Below are positions 44,801 to 53,445 of a DNA stretch of 61,883 nucleotides, piece by piece (position 1 is the stretch's first letter; every line of letters starts with the position of its first letter). A program made the position numbers and the translations under genes. Source of the stretch: an uncultured Opitutales bacterium (GTDB lineage: Bacteria; Verrucomicrobiota; Verrucomicrobiia; Opitutales; Intestinicryptomonadaceae); contig CALXQW010000020.1 in assembly GCA_944390805.1 (NCBI GenBank), forward strand, positions 1 to 61,883, read 5' to 3'. The notes below the pieces were generated by a model. That model saw only the letters and a list, made by a program, of their open reading frames with translations, was not told the origin of the DNA and did no database searches.

Positions 44801-45175
44801 AATAAGGAAGGTGCATTAGGCTTGTACAGGCGTATAGTGGAGTTCCCCGATAGGGCTGAAAGTGATATTTTAAATTTCTACAAGTCCGTAGCATTTTCAA
44901 AACTTGGAAATAGCAAAGATTCTAAAAAATATGCCGACATTTTAGAAAATGGAGCCCGCAAACTTATAGAACGCGATGGGAAAATGGATTTCTTCTCCAA
45001 GTTTGGCGAACAGACTTTAAAATCTAAACGCGATTCCTCAAACACATTCTTACTTGGTCTTGCCGCTTTGGCAAAAAACGATATTCAAACTGCAAGAACA
45101 AAGATGCAGTCGGCTTTAAAGCTTGACCCAGACAATATCTGGGCAAGGCATTTTATAGGCACTATTGATAAATAA
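41861..45175 (+). CDS. Secreted DUF5107 protein with TPR repeats, 1104 aa
   Basis: A signal peptide (about 24 aa) is followed by a DUF5107 domain (about 40-380) with RAVLL-like strands, PELGGRILSATDKETSYDFF, WMSGGVEWNIPHHHRAST and NPGETREFKQYWYPV. A beta region follows, then TPR helices from about 490 to the end (LGVLQEKTGRLKEAKDNYWK, YYLGNLLYFLERKEEGIEHW). DUF5107 is thought to share the galactose-mutarotase-like fold of glycan enzymes; the His-rich HHH and acidic residues would fit, but activity is not established. Strong Shine-Dalgarno (AGGGGGGAT) at ATG 41861. Terminator downstream; monocistronic. Common in Bacteroidota and Verrucomicrobiota. Confidence 0.8.
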   Translation: MNIFMKKACYFAAIFAAFEIGFAAVSIKEEPVVMPTYEIAPADINPFFFTGRTYQGAAGHIYPYPMYDVLTDKKTDKPYKAVLLDNKYTSLCVSPELGGRILSATDKETSYDFFYRQHVVKPALIGMIGAWMSGGVEWNIPHHHRASTQLPVDYHVQKNSDGSATVWIGETELRHRLKWVIGLTLRPERSYVEATVRIYNNTPFLQSMLYWANVSVHCNDKYQVIFPPRTQYGTQHAKNEFIEWPIGKSEYGEMDCRGMDMTMWKNYPKACSIFAWNFDDDFLAGYDFGAEAGTVHVANHHIVNGKKFFLWGNCDSARMWREMLTDYDGDYLELMVGAFSDNQPDYSWINPGETREFKQYWYPVIKIGGVKNATIDAAVNMERKSAEILFIGMNATAEFSDAKVRVFKDGALFFEDEIDISPVKPYTKSIDVLPSDNTEEFSVSLLDSSGRELVSYDAAPFKPEAKPEPVVPPSDPKGYKTVEELYLAGLRIEQFHNATLNPLDYYSEALRRDPGDARTNTAMGLRLLKQCRYQEAEKHLKTASERLTRNYTNAKDVEPLYYLGVLQEKTGRLKEAKDNYWKSTWRAEFKAPAYFALAQIACREGKYAEAAELADKSLQNNSLNVKAHVLKAYALRKSGDKSAAKDALKEALRMDSLDFFAAAEEKFLKGKEPILDISHMGNSLQNILETSCFYINSGGFQDAERLLTSYLNNRQGAEISALVYYYIAYCKQMLSDKSAKDYFFEGARASTNYCFPFRAEEIDILNSAIKANPSDAKAHYYLGNLLYFLERKEEGIEHWKRAVSIDDTLCVAWRNIGFALGRAGNIGEAISAYEKAIKADSSNARAYFELDRLYEASGKPAKERLAVLEANAAAVAQRDDAIARQIELYIIDGQYARALDILKSRHFRVWEGGGQIHGTFVDACVFGGLEKMKLKDYKGALELFRLSGTYPRNLEVGMPSNGGSLPQSMFFEASALESMGNKEGALGLYRRIVEFPDRAESDILNFYKSVAFSKLGNSKDSKKYADILENGARKLIERDGKMDFFSKFGEQTLKSKRDSSNTFLLGLAALAKNDIQTARTKMQSALKLDPDNIWARHFIGTIDK

Positions 45176-45187
45176 ACGCTATGAATT

Positions 45188-45228
45188 AAAAAACGGCGGG
45201 AATGATTTTCTCTCCCGCCGTTTTTTTT
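45188..45228 (+). terminator. Terminator after the DUF5107 gene
   Basis: AAAACGGCGGGA pairs with TCCCGCCGTTTT (10-nt loop), then T8. Faces a convergent gene and may serve both. Confidence 0.85.
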
Positions 45229-45247
45229 ACGTAATTTCAGTATATAC

Positions 45248-45805
45248 TTAGATATCTTTTACATTGGGGCGCTTTATCATAAAATTCTTTAGGTTTATAG
45301 TTTTTCCGTCTTCTATAAATGTTCCGTTGCCTACGGCGTGTATACGCTTTGCCTTGCGCAGTTTTGGGTTTATCCATGCGCGGATTCCGGATAATATAAA
45401 GATATCGTGCCTTTTTATATGCTCTATAACTTTGCATTCTATGTTTGCTATGCATTCGGCAACGAGAGGCGCGCAGACATCGCCTGCTTGAAGCGGTGTA
45501 AAACCGCATTCTTTGAATTTGTCTTCCACTTCATCTCCACTGATATTGCCGGCCGATACCGCTTTTTTTATTATGGAAGACGGAGGAATTGCCAATACGC
45601 ATTGGCGGGTTTTTTCAAGCGCAATGCATGAGTAGTTCCATCTTCCAGTAACCAGTGCGAACTTCGCGCAGAAATCCATGGGCATAATCCAACTTATAGG
45701 CATTAGGTTGTTCTTGGCGTTATCGCGTGTTGTAAGCAAAACAAGATTGCCTGGTTCTATAAGCATAAATGCTTGGTCTGTGGAAATTTCCTTAAACATA
45801 TGCAT
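45248..45805 (-). CDS. Flavin-reductase-like (FMN-binding split barrel) protein, 185 aa
   Basis: LVLLTTRDNAKNNLMPISWI, CIALEKTRQCVLAIPPSSI and AECIANIECKVIEHIKRHDI fit the flavin-reductase split barrel that binds FMN, with a C-terminal RIHAVGNGTFIEDGK. The physiological acceptor is unknown. Two in-frame Met codons near the start (MHM); either could be used. Monocistronic, convergent with the DUF5107 gene. Confidence 0.8.
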   Translation of the reverse strand: MHMFKEISTDQAFMLIEPGNLVLLTTRDNAKNNLMPISWIMPMDFCAKFALVTGRWNYSCIALEKTRQCVLAIPPSSIIKKAVSAGNISGDEVEDKFKECGFTPLQAGDVCAPLVAECIANIECKVIEHIKRHDIFILSGIRAWINPKLRKAKRIHAVGNGTFIEDGKTINLKNFMIKRPNVKDI

Positions 45806-46257
45806 GATATATAAAAAACGTGTATCTTATTTCCAGTTTATATGACAATTTTAGCAACGCAAGCCTAAGGGATAAATTTTATTCAATACATAAGTTGAGT
45901 AATTTTCAATAGAGTAGGTGGGTATGGAATATAATTCAAAATAGAGAGAATATACAAATAAGAGAATATTAGATAATAAGTTAATTATATTTTTGTAGAG
46001 CAAAAATTAAATGCTATAAGAGATAATAAAAAATTATAAACGGTCTCTTGCCCGGTAGTAAGATTTAGTATCATAAAGAAAAATGCATTGCTGTAAAAAA
46101 CAATATATTCTGAGAAGATATTTTAGATGTGTATTGATGCTCTTATCTGGGAAGGTGTAAATTTAAGATTCTTAGAAACCCGGCATATTAAGTTTGATGT
46201 ATATAATTTATTAAGCTTATTAATCTGGTATTGTTTATATAGAGATATTGTAGAATT
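45806..46257. other. AT-rich intergenic stretch, nothing assigned
   Basis: About 450 bp of AT-rich sequence without a convincing gene, tRNA or strong hairpin. A 63-codon open frame on the + strand (46127-46318) overlaps the real gene at 46258 and looks like a shadow. Confidence 0.6.
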
Positions 46258-46872
46258 TTATCTTAATGAAGATGCTTTATCTTTAGTTATTAAAGCGGAA
46301 GATAATAGACATAAGTAAGCTATAAGTTCAGAACCTTCTTCAAATAATTCTGAGCACCCAATATCCAAGTGGCGTTCAAATATATATCCAAGCCATAGAA
46401 AGATACACGCTAACACAACCAGCAAGCCTCTTATGGAAAATATAAACGACCGTGTTTGCTGGATATATCTGTTAAAATGTATGATTGCTCCAATTACCGC
46501 AATGGAGAATCCAGCAATCAGGGTTATATTTCGTCCATTTCCGTATAGAATAAAAGTTAGGATCTCAGGAAGGTTCATCTTATCAAAGTCAACTTCGCGC
46601 AAAAAGAACGCCCACATAAGAACAGCAAAAAACAAAGTTATCATGGAGTCTTTTGCCTGTGGATATTTCAGAAAAGCAATAAGATAATATATAAATGTAA
46701 ATAGCAATAATATGCCTTGCAATATTTCTAAGACTCCGGTTTCTGAATATACCCATCCGGAGTTTTTAAATAAGATAACGGATATTGAGGCTAATAGAAA
46801 GATTACTATTGATATAATAACAATTATAGAAAGGAATATTTTTGATTTATTTTGCATTTTTTTTTGTTTCAT
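46258..46872 (-). CDS. Integral membrane protein, 204 aa, unknown family
   Basis: About six hydrophobic helices with short loops. Two conserved-looking acidic signatures, TGVLEILQGILL in the first half and LFEEGSELIAYLCLL near the end, suggest paired half-membrane acidic sites. Starts with a Lys/Met-rich N-terminus. No partner genes nearby and no function recognised. Confidence 0.6.
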   Translation of the reverse strand: MKQKKMQNKSKIFLSIIVIISIVIFLLASISVILFKNSGWVYSETGVLEILQGILLLFTFIYYLIAFLKYPQAKDSMITLFFAVLMWAFFLREVDFDKMNLPEILTFILYGNGRNITLIAGFSIAVIGAIIHFNRYIQQTRSFIFSIRGLLVVLACIFLWLGYIFERHLDIGCSELFEEGSELIAYLCLLSSALITKDKASSLR

Positions 46873-47165
46873 GCGTCATTTAAGCATATTATCTAATGTG
46901 TTGGTAAGTTTATAATTATTTTTTAAGATATGCATGAGAGGTTTTTGCTCCAACAAAAACAGTATAATACTGCTACAATTTACTTATATATTCAACCAAT
47001 AAAATTTTTCTATATTTGGAGGAGATTTTGATATAAATAATGCTCATAGAAGTGATAAATTCTGCTAAGTACGGGCAGGTGTTGTACATAGCAAATAAAT
47101 GCCATTGTAAGGCAAAAAATACTTTACAAACGTATATAAAATGATTTGATTCTTAAATTTCAAAT

Positions 47166-47241
47166 GCGGGCGTAGCTCAATTGGCAGAGCGCGAGCTTCC
47201 CAAGCTTGAGGTTATGGGTTCGATCCCCACCGCCCGCTCCA
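47166..47241 (+). tRNA. tRNA-Gly(CCC)
   Basis: GCGGGCG pairs with CGCCCGC; D arm GCTCAATTGGCAGAGC; anticodon loop TTCCCAA (CCC); T arm with GTTCGATCC; CCA encoded at 47239-47241. 76 nt. Confidence 0.95.
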
Positions 47242-47268
47242 TTTGAAAGATGGATAATATACTGTTTT

Positions 47269-47311
47269 AAAGCGACTTGCGAAATTTTTGCAAGCCGCTT
47301 AATTTTTAGCT
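47269..47311 (+). terminator. Terminator after tRNA-Gly
   Basis: AAGCGACTTGC pairs with GCAAGCCGCTT with one mismatch, followed by AATTTTT. About 360 bp downstream to the next gene hold nothing convincing. Confidence 0.6.
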
Positions 47312-47604
47312 ATTTGCATAAGGAAACGGGGGACAGAAGGGTTTTGGGTAGCCTATGCCAAGTCGGTCCCGGAGTCAGGCTTGCGCTAATCCAGGAAAAT
47401 TGAATATTAAAGTGCCAAAATTTGGCGGAATTCCTCCTTCAGAAAATGTCATCAATTAGATTCTTTAAATATTTTTAAAAATAGTACGAACTTTTAAAAT
47501 TTAGCTGGGGGAAAAAAGACTTATCATAAAAAATTTCCCCCAAATCTAATCCTATTTATGAGGGGAAATTAAAAATAAAATAAATAAAAAAAAGATAGCG
47601 AAAA

Positions 47605-48550
47605 TTAATCTCCGCTCTCTTTTTTTATTTTTTGCAAGTATTTTAATGATTCTTCGGTATTCTGAATTCTTAAAATATATTTGGCTAATTCGGTATCTTG
47701 AGGAGCCAAAAAGCCCGTGTAGAAATTTAACCATATGTCTTTATTACAAGCTAAGATTACCCGTCGAACTTTCTCCAAATCTTTCTTGAATCCATAGAGT
47801 CCATGGTAGTTTACATATATGCGATAAGGTCTCCATTGATAGGCCTTTTTAGGATTATAGGTTTCAGATGTTTGAATTTCTTTATCCGCATCAAGACTTT
47901 CTTTTAGTTCTTTCAAGTATTTTAATGTCTTTTCCGATGCATCTTTTTTGGATTTCTCGTTTGCTTTTTCATACATTTGTGCGCGTTTTTCGAGAGCTTG
48001 AGCCAATGATTTTTCACTCTTGTAGATTACGTCCACACTTTGGGGACAACCGATACCTTCAAATTCGTATGATTCTATCAAAGCGCGAGAAACAGCTTTC
48101 ATGTCAAATTCTGCTATTGCCTCGGAAATCTTCGCAAAAAGAATTGCTTTTTTTTGCATTTCGCACCTTAGCGCGTTTTAAGTGCCTAATATTTTCACCC
48201 GGAGAGAATTTCCACATATCAGGTGGAATGCTATAGTCAATCTCTCCAAAGATTTCTTTAGGGAAACCTGCGTAATAAAGAGATAATTCCAATGCTCTGT
48301 TGGATATATCGTTTCTTGATTTTGGAATTACTGCGTAAGTAGTATCATGCCATAATTTATCTTTATTAACTTCTATAAAATTAGAAGTTATTTCGTCTTT
48401 ATGGGATTCATAATATTCTAAGGAATCTTCAAGTTCGGAAAGAAATGTGGCGCTGGCATCTAAAGTAATATTTTCACTTTTGGGTCCGCTATATAGAATG
48501 ATTAACGGAAACAAAATTGTTAAAAAATAAAATATATGTTTAAAATCCAT
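47605..48550 (-). pseudogene. Two overlapping frames that look like one gene split at an A8 tract
   Basis: The upstream frame (48550-48104, 148 aa) has an N-terminal membrane helix and reads through VRNAKKS before becoming unconvincing. The second frame (48159-47605, 184 aa) starts in the tract with MQKKAILFAKISEAIAEF and continues as a helical soluble domain. They overlap by 56 bp in different frames around T8 (48148-48155 on the + strand, A8 on the coding strand). Removing one A would fuse them into one protein of about 315 aa. No family recognised. It may be two genes with a translational overlap, one slippage-controlled gene, or a sequence error. Confidence 0.45.
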
Positions 48551-49068
48551 GAACTTATTGAATATTGATTCATTTAGCGGACTAAGTAAATCTCAAAGAA
48601 CTACAAAATACTTTTCTAAGAGGAAATTTTTCTAATTTGTATTATATTTGCATTATCAGGAAAATTAAGGCGCTGCAATCCAATATTCATATATATTACG
48701 ATTTTAGAAATTATAATATCTTATTTATAATTTCTATTTATTGCTTATTAAGTTCTTCTGAATATAACTTCTATCCTTAGAATAAATAATTAGATGTCTT
48801 GTTTTATGGGATGATCTTCTCCGTGGTAATAACAAAATTTGCTATTTACTTTGCGATATAGCAATGGAAATGATAATAAATAATTATCATATGTGTTAAG
48901 TAAAGTTTATCTCAGCCATTATGCACGTTGCATAATGGCTTAAGAAAAAAATACTTATTACCATATAGAACTTCTACTATCTTGTGTGAACTGAATAACT
49001 TATTGGTTTTTCTGGATTTTTTCTAAAATTCATTTATCTATTTATCAGGTATCTGAGGCATATATCTT
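48551..49068. other. AT-rich intergenic stretch with one strong hairpin
   Basis: 518 bp with no plausible gene. It holds a perfect 12-bp inverted repeat, AGCCATTATGCA-3-TGCATAATGGCT at 48914-48940, without a U-run on either side, so it is more like an operator or RNA hairpin than a terminator. Confidence 0.6.
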
Positions 49069-52000
49069 TTATTTTGAGCCATGCCCGAAAAGCTTGAAAG
49101 CCGCAGGCGTGATGATAACACTCAGAATTGTTGACGATATCAATCCTCCAACTATCATCACTGAAACCGGATAGAGCAGTTCCTTTCCTGGAGTTTCGGG
49201 GTTGAACATCAATGGAATCAATGCAAATGCTGCTGTCAATGCGGTCATTAGAATGGGATTTATCCTCTCTGATGTGCCTCGTAATATCATCTTATCGTTG
49301 AAGCTTTCGCCCTCATATTTCATAAGATGCAAATAGTGAGATATCATCATTATTGTATTTCGAGCGGCTATGCCTGATAAGGCTATCATACCTATAAGCG
49401 AAGCTACAGAGATTGTCCCTATAAAATACCATGTTGCAAATATACCTCCAGCAAAGGCCGTGGGTATGCCGAGCATAATTTGCAAAACCAAAGCAACACT
49501 CTTGAAATGCGTATATAATATGGCAAATATGGCTAACATAGAAAATAGGAATAGTATTCCTATCCGCCTGCCGGCATCTATACGGCTCTGAAACTGTCCC
49601 TCTATATTAGCGTAGTAGCCATCGGGTAGATCTATAGATGTATCCAATATCTTCCTTATATCGCCAGCCAAACGCACAGAATCTCCGTCGTTTGTATTTA
49701 GCCCAACTACTATTCTTCTTTTTAATCCCTCCCTGTTTATATGATTCGCACCAGTTGAGTTCTCTACAGTTGCAAACGATGATAGGGGATATTTTTCGCC
49801 AGATATATTATCTATTAAAATGCCTTCCAGATTCTCTTTTGAAGATATGAAATTTTCATCCATTCTAAGAAATACATCAAACAGCATATCTGATTCGGCA
49901 ATCTGGGAGAGTACTTTACCTCCAAGTAATGTTTGTAAAACATTATTTATGTCGCCTACGCGCACTCCGTAAAGCTTTGCTTTCTCTCTATCAACTTTTA
50001 TTTTTATCTGCGCAGTTTGCGCCTGTTTTTCTACATTTACATCTCTTGCTCCCTTGAGCTTCTTTATCTCATTGGCAAGTTTGGTTGCTTTGTCCATGAG
50101 AACTGATAGATCGTCTCCAAATATCTTTACGGCTATTTGCGATTGTGTTCCGCTTAACATGTAGTCTATCCTGTGTGCCATAGGCTGTCCGATAGAGTAG
50201 GTTATTCCGGCAACCTGATCTAACTTTCTTCTCAGACTGCTTATTATTTCCGATTGTTTACGTTTTGATGTGTCGAAATCTATATTGAATTTTATAACAT
50301 TTACGGGTTCCGCATGGTCGTCTTTTTCGGCTCGTCCTATCTTCATGCCAAAACTTTTAATGTCTCCATTCTTAGCAAGTATTTTCTGAACTATGTCTCC
50401 AATCTCTCTCGAACGCTCGATTGAGCTGTCCGGCGAAAGTTGCAATATTAAAAGAGAGCTGCCTTCGTTCAGTGCGGGAATGAAATCTCTGCCCATGATT
50501 GGAAAGAATGCAAATGCCGCTGCTGAAATCATTACTGTTGTCCATATAGCAGCGTGTGGATGCTTTATAGATGGAATTATTGCAACCTTTGCTATTAACC
50601 ACTTTATAGCCCGCGATACCGCCGGTTCTCTGCGAATATTCCTGACTTTTCCAAGCAAGATAGAGCACAAGGCTGGCACAACTGTGAGTGCAACAAGAAA
50701 TGATGCTCCCATTGACACTATTACCGCCTCCGACAATGGCCTAAACATCTTCCCTTCCATGCCATCCAACCCGAATGTTGGTATGAACACTATCATAATC
50801 AGTGCCGTAGCGTAAAATATTGAAGCTCGTATTTCAACGCATGCATCTAAAATTACCTTCATGGTATTTGTTTTTTCGCTCTTTTTAGCGTTCTCGCATA
50901 GCCTTCTATATACGTTTTCAACGTCAACTATGGCATCGTCTACAAGCATCCCTATCGCTACTGCAAGCCCGCCGAGTGTCATTGTATTTATTGATGAGCC
51001 TGTCAGTTTAAAATATATAAGGGCAATTGCCAGCGACAGCGGTATTGCGGTTATTGTAATAAGTGTTGTTCTTACATTGAATAGAAATATAAACAGTATT
51101 ACAAACACCATTATGGCTCCGTCGACTATGGCGTCTTCCACATTGTCTATGGCAGTGTTTATAAACTGGTCTTGCCGATAGACTACTTTGAGGCTCGTAT
51201 CTTTAGGAAGGCTATTTTTTATTTCCGCAATTGCCGCGTCCAGATCTCTTGTCAGCTTTAGAGTGTCTGTTCCGGGTTGTTTTGCAATGGTTATCATAAT
51301 GCCGGATTTCCCATCTATGGCGGCATCTCCGCGCAGCTGCGCTTTGTCTATTTTTACTTTGGCAATATCTTTTACCATGATATTTCCGTCCGGTGCAGAT
51401 TTTACAACCGAGTTCTCTATATCAGATATTGAGACACTCCTTCCTACATTGCGCACGCTTACTTCAACGCCTCCGCGATTTACTATGCCGCCCCCTGTAT
51501 TGGATTGGGCTTCTGATACCGCCTTTTCAAGCTCATCAAGGCCGACTCCAAAAGACGCCATTTTTGCCGTATCCGGAATAACCCTATATTGCTTTAATCC
51601 GCCTCCCGTTGAAAGCACCTGGGCAACTCCGGGAATATTTGAAAGACGGCGCGCTACGGTGTAATCGGCAAGTGTTCTTAGATCTATGTCGTCAACGTCT
51701 GGATTGTCTGTTGATAAGCCAAGTATCATTATTTCACCCATGACCGACGATATGGGCGCTATTAACGGGCGTATGCCGGAGGGCAGGGTAGATGCAACAG
51801 ACTGTAGTTTCTCTTGAATTAACTGGCGAACTTGATATGGATCTGTATTCCAGCCAAATTCCAAGTTTATTAAACACAAAGATGGCGTATTTGCAGACCT
51901 AACCCTAGTTACTCCATTTAGACCGCTTAAAGCCGTTTCCAAAGGAATGCTTACTAGCGTTTCTATCTCTTCAGGTGCCATTCCCGGGGCCTCTGCCACA

Positions 52001-52152
52001 ATAGTTGCCATTGTCTTGTCCAAATCTGGAAGAATATCCACTGGCAGTTTTACAGAGCAATATATACCGTAGCATGCTACAATCAACGCTGCTACAAGTA
52101 CCAGAAACCTGTTTGCCAGCGAATATCTAATTATTGCCGAAAATATCTTCAT
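49069..52152 (-). CDS. HME-family RND heavy-metal efflux pump, CzcA/CusA type
   Basis: 1027 aa with the RND plan: TM1, a large periplasmic loop, TM2-6, second loop, TM7-12. The TM4 signature GGLAVAIGMLVDDAIVDVEN carries the paired Asp used for proton transfer and marks the HME (heavy-metal) branch. FGIALSG-type TM8-9 follow (GMIALSGIAARNTIMMISHY). It exports divalent or monovalent metals across both membranes with the adaptor and the outer-membrane protein encoded just upstream. The metal cannot be told from the sequence. Starts 3 bp after the adaptor stop codon. Confidence 0.9.
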   Translation of the reverse strand: MKIFSAIIRYSLANRFLVLVAALIVACYGIYCSVKLPVDILPDLDKTMATIVAEAPGMAPEEIETLVSIPLETALSGLNGVTRVRSANTPSLCLINLEFGWNTDPYQVRQLIQEKLQSVASTLPSGIRPLIAPISSVMGEIMILGLSTDNPDVDDIDLRTLADYTVARRLSNIPGVAQVLSTGGGLKQYRVIPDTAKMASFGVGLDELEKAVSEAQSNTGGGIVNRGGVEVSVRNVGRSVSISDIENSVVKSAPDGNIMVKDIAKVKIDKAQLRGDAAIDGKSGIMITIAKQPGTDTLKLTRDLDAAIAEIKNSLPKDTSLKVVYRQDQFINTAIDNVEDAIVDGAIMVFVILFIFLFNVRTTLITITAIPLSLAIALIYFKLTGSSINTMTLGGLAVAIGMLVDDAIVDVENVYRRLCENAKKSEKTNTMKVILDACVEIRASIFYATALIMIVFIPTFGLDGMEGKMFRPLSEAVIVSMGASFLVALTVVPALCSILLGKVRNIRREPAVSRAIKWLIAKVAIIPSIKHPHAAIWTTVMISAAAFAFFPIMGRDFIPALNEGSSLLILQLSPDSSIERSREIGDIVQKILAKNGDIKSFGMKIGRAEKDDHAEPVNVIKFNIDFDTSKRKQSEIISSLRRKLDQVAGITYSIGQPMAHRIDYMLSGTQSQIAVKIFGDDLSVLMDKATKLANEIKKLKGARDVNVEKQAQTAQIKIKVDREKAKLYGVRVGDINNVLQTLLGGKVLSQIAESDMLFDVFLRMDENFISSKENLEGILIDNISGEKYPLSSFATVENSTGANHINREGLKRRIVVGLNTNDGDSVRLAGDIRKILDTSIDLPDGYYANIEGQFQSRIDAGRRIGILFLFSMLAIFAILYTHFKSVALVLQIMLGIPTAFAGGIFATWYFIGTISVASLIGMIALSGIAARNTIMMISHYLHLMKYEGESFNDKMILRGTSERINPILMTALTAAFALIPLMFNPETPGKELLYPVSVMIVGGLISSTILSVIITPAAFKLFGHGSK

Positions 52153-52155
52153 GTT

Positions 52156-53445
52156 CTATTTTTCCTCCCTATTTTTGCGCGCAAATGCCGCAGCAAAAAT
52201 AACGTTTAATAGAATTGAGCCAGCCAGTATGGACAACAACAGGTAATAGAAATATCCAGATTCCATCAGCTTGTCTATGAGGGATATTTCCCCGGATATA
52301 ACCTTTCCATTGCCTGTTTCCGGGGGCTGATTTTCCGCCGTAGATGCCAAATGTTCGTATTGGCTGTGGATATGGTCTATGTGAGTTGAGGCGTCATGCT
52401 CATCTTTTGGCTCTGTTTCCCCGTGTTGGGTGTGGTCGTGCGGGGGAAGATCGCTTTCAGCTGCGCCTGCGTTTATTTGCCTGCTTGCTCCTATCTCTAA
52501 TTCACTGGCGGCAGGCATGAATTGAAGCTGATAGACGCCCACAGTAGCCACTATTTCCCCTGATTTTAATCCGTGCAATATCTCGGTGTTTACATCGTCG
52601 CTCTTGCCGGCTATTACCTGGCGCTTCTCAAAAATTCCACCTTCATGATTTCTCTCCACAAATACAAACTTCCGTATCTCATCGCCTATGATTGCGCTCT
52701 TCTTTACCGCCACAGGCGCACTTCCTGTATCTGTTGAAATATGAAAAATTCCACGCATTCCGCTCTTAACTTCACGTTTCGGATTTTCCAGTAGGAAATA
52801 TACTGGTAATGTATTTGAGTCCGGAGAGATTTTACTTCCAAATTTTACAAGTTTTCCGAGGAATGTTTTGCCTTTAAATGCTTCAAGGTTTATCCGGGCG
52901 CTAAGTCCGGGTTTCAAGCGGCCGAGGTTATTTTCAAATACATTGGCCGCCGCATATAATGTAGAGGTATCAACAATGCGCGCTATTTGCGTATTCTGCT
53001 CTACGGGGCTTCCTTTGTACACATTTAACTCCTCAACTATTCCTCCATTAGGCGCGGTAATGACGATAGATGGCGGGGGAGTACCCGGAAGAAAACTTTC
53101 TATCTTACAGATTGGGTCGCCTTCTTTTACGGCGGAATCTGGCGATATATAAAGCTCTGAAACCCGCCCAGCAATGCGCGTAGATACAACAGAGACCCTC
53201 TCTGGTATATTCTCAATTTTCCCAATCGCCGTAACCAGATTGTCTATGTTTTTTGCTTCTGCTCTTTCTGTTTTTAGATTAATGGTATCCATAGACATCT
53301 TGTCTACATGGATAAAATTTGACACCCCCATCTGATCAGATACAGACGGGGCATCTCCGTGATCACAATTTTCATGTTGAGCAGCCGCATATGGCCCAAA
53401 TGAAATTACAAATAGTATGTATGCAATAAATATTCTATTTCTCAT
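52156..53445 (-). CDS. HlyD/CzcB-type adaptor with a His-rich tail and a C-terminal membrane helix, 429 aa
   Basis: A signal peptide, a short Cys/His N-terminus (ENCDHGDAP), then the adaptor core: RIAGRVSELYISPDSAVKEG (lipoyl half), a hairpin region and the beta-barrel segment (VFENNLGRLKPGLSARINLE). About residues 330-370 are His/Asp/Glu-rich (DHTQHGETEPKDEHD and more), and 400-425 form a membrane helix followed by ARKNREEK. Most CzcB/CusB proteins have no C-terminal helix, so this is unusual. It would bridge CzcA and the outer-membrane channel; the His-rich tail may bind metal (inference). Overlaps the outer-membrane gene by 11 bp. Confidence 0.85.
   Translation of the reverse strand: MRNRIFIAYILFVISFGPYAAAQHENCDHGDAPSVSDQMGVSNFIHVDKMSMDTINLKTERAEAKNIDNLVTAIGKIENIPERVSVVSTRIAGRVSELYISPDSAVKEGDPICKIESFLPGTPPPSIVITAPNGGIVEELNVYKGSPVEQNTQIARIVDTSTLYAAANVFENNLGRLKPGLSARINLEAFKGKTFLGKLVKFGSKISPDSNTLPVYFLLENPKREVKSGMRGIFHISTDTGSAPVAVKKSAIIGDEIRKFVFVERNHEGGIFEKRQVIAGKSDDVNTEILHGLKSGEIVATVGVYQLQFMPAASELEIGASRQINAGAAESDLPPHDHTQHGETEPKDEHDASTHIDHIHSQYEHLASTAENQPPETGNGKVISGEISLIDKLMESGYFYYLLLSILAGSILLNVIFAAAFARKNREEK

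Noticed and set aside
46127..46318. 63-codon + strand frame
   Set aside because: Overlaps the membrane gene on the other strand, has no ribosome site or homology.
47206..47403. 65-codon frame beginning inside tRNA-Gly
   Set aside because: Starts within the tRNA and runs through its terminator; a chance frame.
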